From Clostridia bacterium (GTDB taxonomy: Bacteria > Bacillota > Clostridia > UBA1381 > UMGS1253): a DNA stretch of 12,857 nt. The stretch lies in the NCBI GenBank assembly GCA_017411585.1, contig JAFQPV010000038.1:1-12857 (forward strand), in the 5' to 3' direction. The stretch's first letter is position 1. Each line of letters opens with the position of its first letter. Shown here piece by piece: positions 12,844 to 12,857 of the stretch. The notes beneath the pieces were generated by a model. That model was not told where the DNA came from. It saw only the letters and a list, made by a program, of their open reading frames with translations, and made no database searches. The position numbers were made by a program, and so were the translations under genes.

Positions 12844-12857
12844 TCGTCATTGTAAAA

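Overview
The window looks like an ordinary chromosomal segment of a low-to-mid GC Firmicute, most likely class Clostridia. Supporting signs are strong AGGAGG-type ribosome binding sites, TTG and GTG starts, a Noc-type ParB paralogue next to rsmG, a YycI-like protein, a PheB/ThrR-like ACT regulator, a Bacillus-type aspartokinase and a secreted protein with copper-amine-oxidase N-terminal repeats. No tRNA, rRNA, CRISPR array, insertion sequence or prophage was seen.

Region 1 (1-1290) is a divergent pair. On the minus strand is the start of an L-fucose/L-arabinose isomerase family gene that runs off the window. On the plus strand is an AraC-type regulator with an N-terminal PocR-like sensor. Its promoter (TTGACA, 17 bp, TACGAT) lies inside the longest possible reading frame and so favours a start at 439.

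Region 2 (1289-7933) is a long minus-strand run. In transcription order it holds a DivIVA-like coiled-coil protein, uppP (undecaprenyl-diphosphatase), an intrinsic terminator, a YycI-like membrane-anchored protein, a YgiQ-family radical SAM protein, folD, rsmG and noc, and it ends at a strong intrinsic terminator shared with the convergent regulator. The themes are cell envelope and division (DivIVA-like, UppP, YycI-like, Noc), one-carbon metabolism (FolD) and ribosome modification (RsmG). The YgiQ-family gene overlaps folD by 92 bp in another frame.

Region 3 (8034-11842) is a plus-strand operon: an ACT-domain regulator, hom, lysC and rlmB. It is driven by a near-consensus extended -10 promoter with a 16-bp dyad just downstream of the predicted start of transcription. 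The first gene probably controls flux through hom and lysC. lysC carries an internal perfect Shine-Dalgarno and in-frame GTG at codon 246, the arrangement that produces the separate beta subunit of Bacillus aspartokinase II. rlmB overlaps lysC by one base. A hairpin follows.

Region 4 (11880-12857) is a single secreted protein with two copper-amine-oxidase N-terminal-like repeats and an unrecognised C-terminal domain. It is visibly more AT-rich than its neighbours and is followed by a strong hairpin.

Most genes are housekeeping, and I see no convincing new multi-gene system. The best leads are the lysC internal start, the Noc-type specificity residues in a protein lacking the usual N-terminal membrane helix, the ygiQ-family/folD overlap, the dyad and start-codon hairpin in the hom operon leader, and the unrecognised C-terminal domain at the right end.
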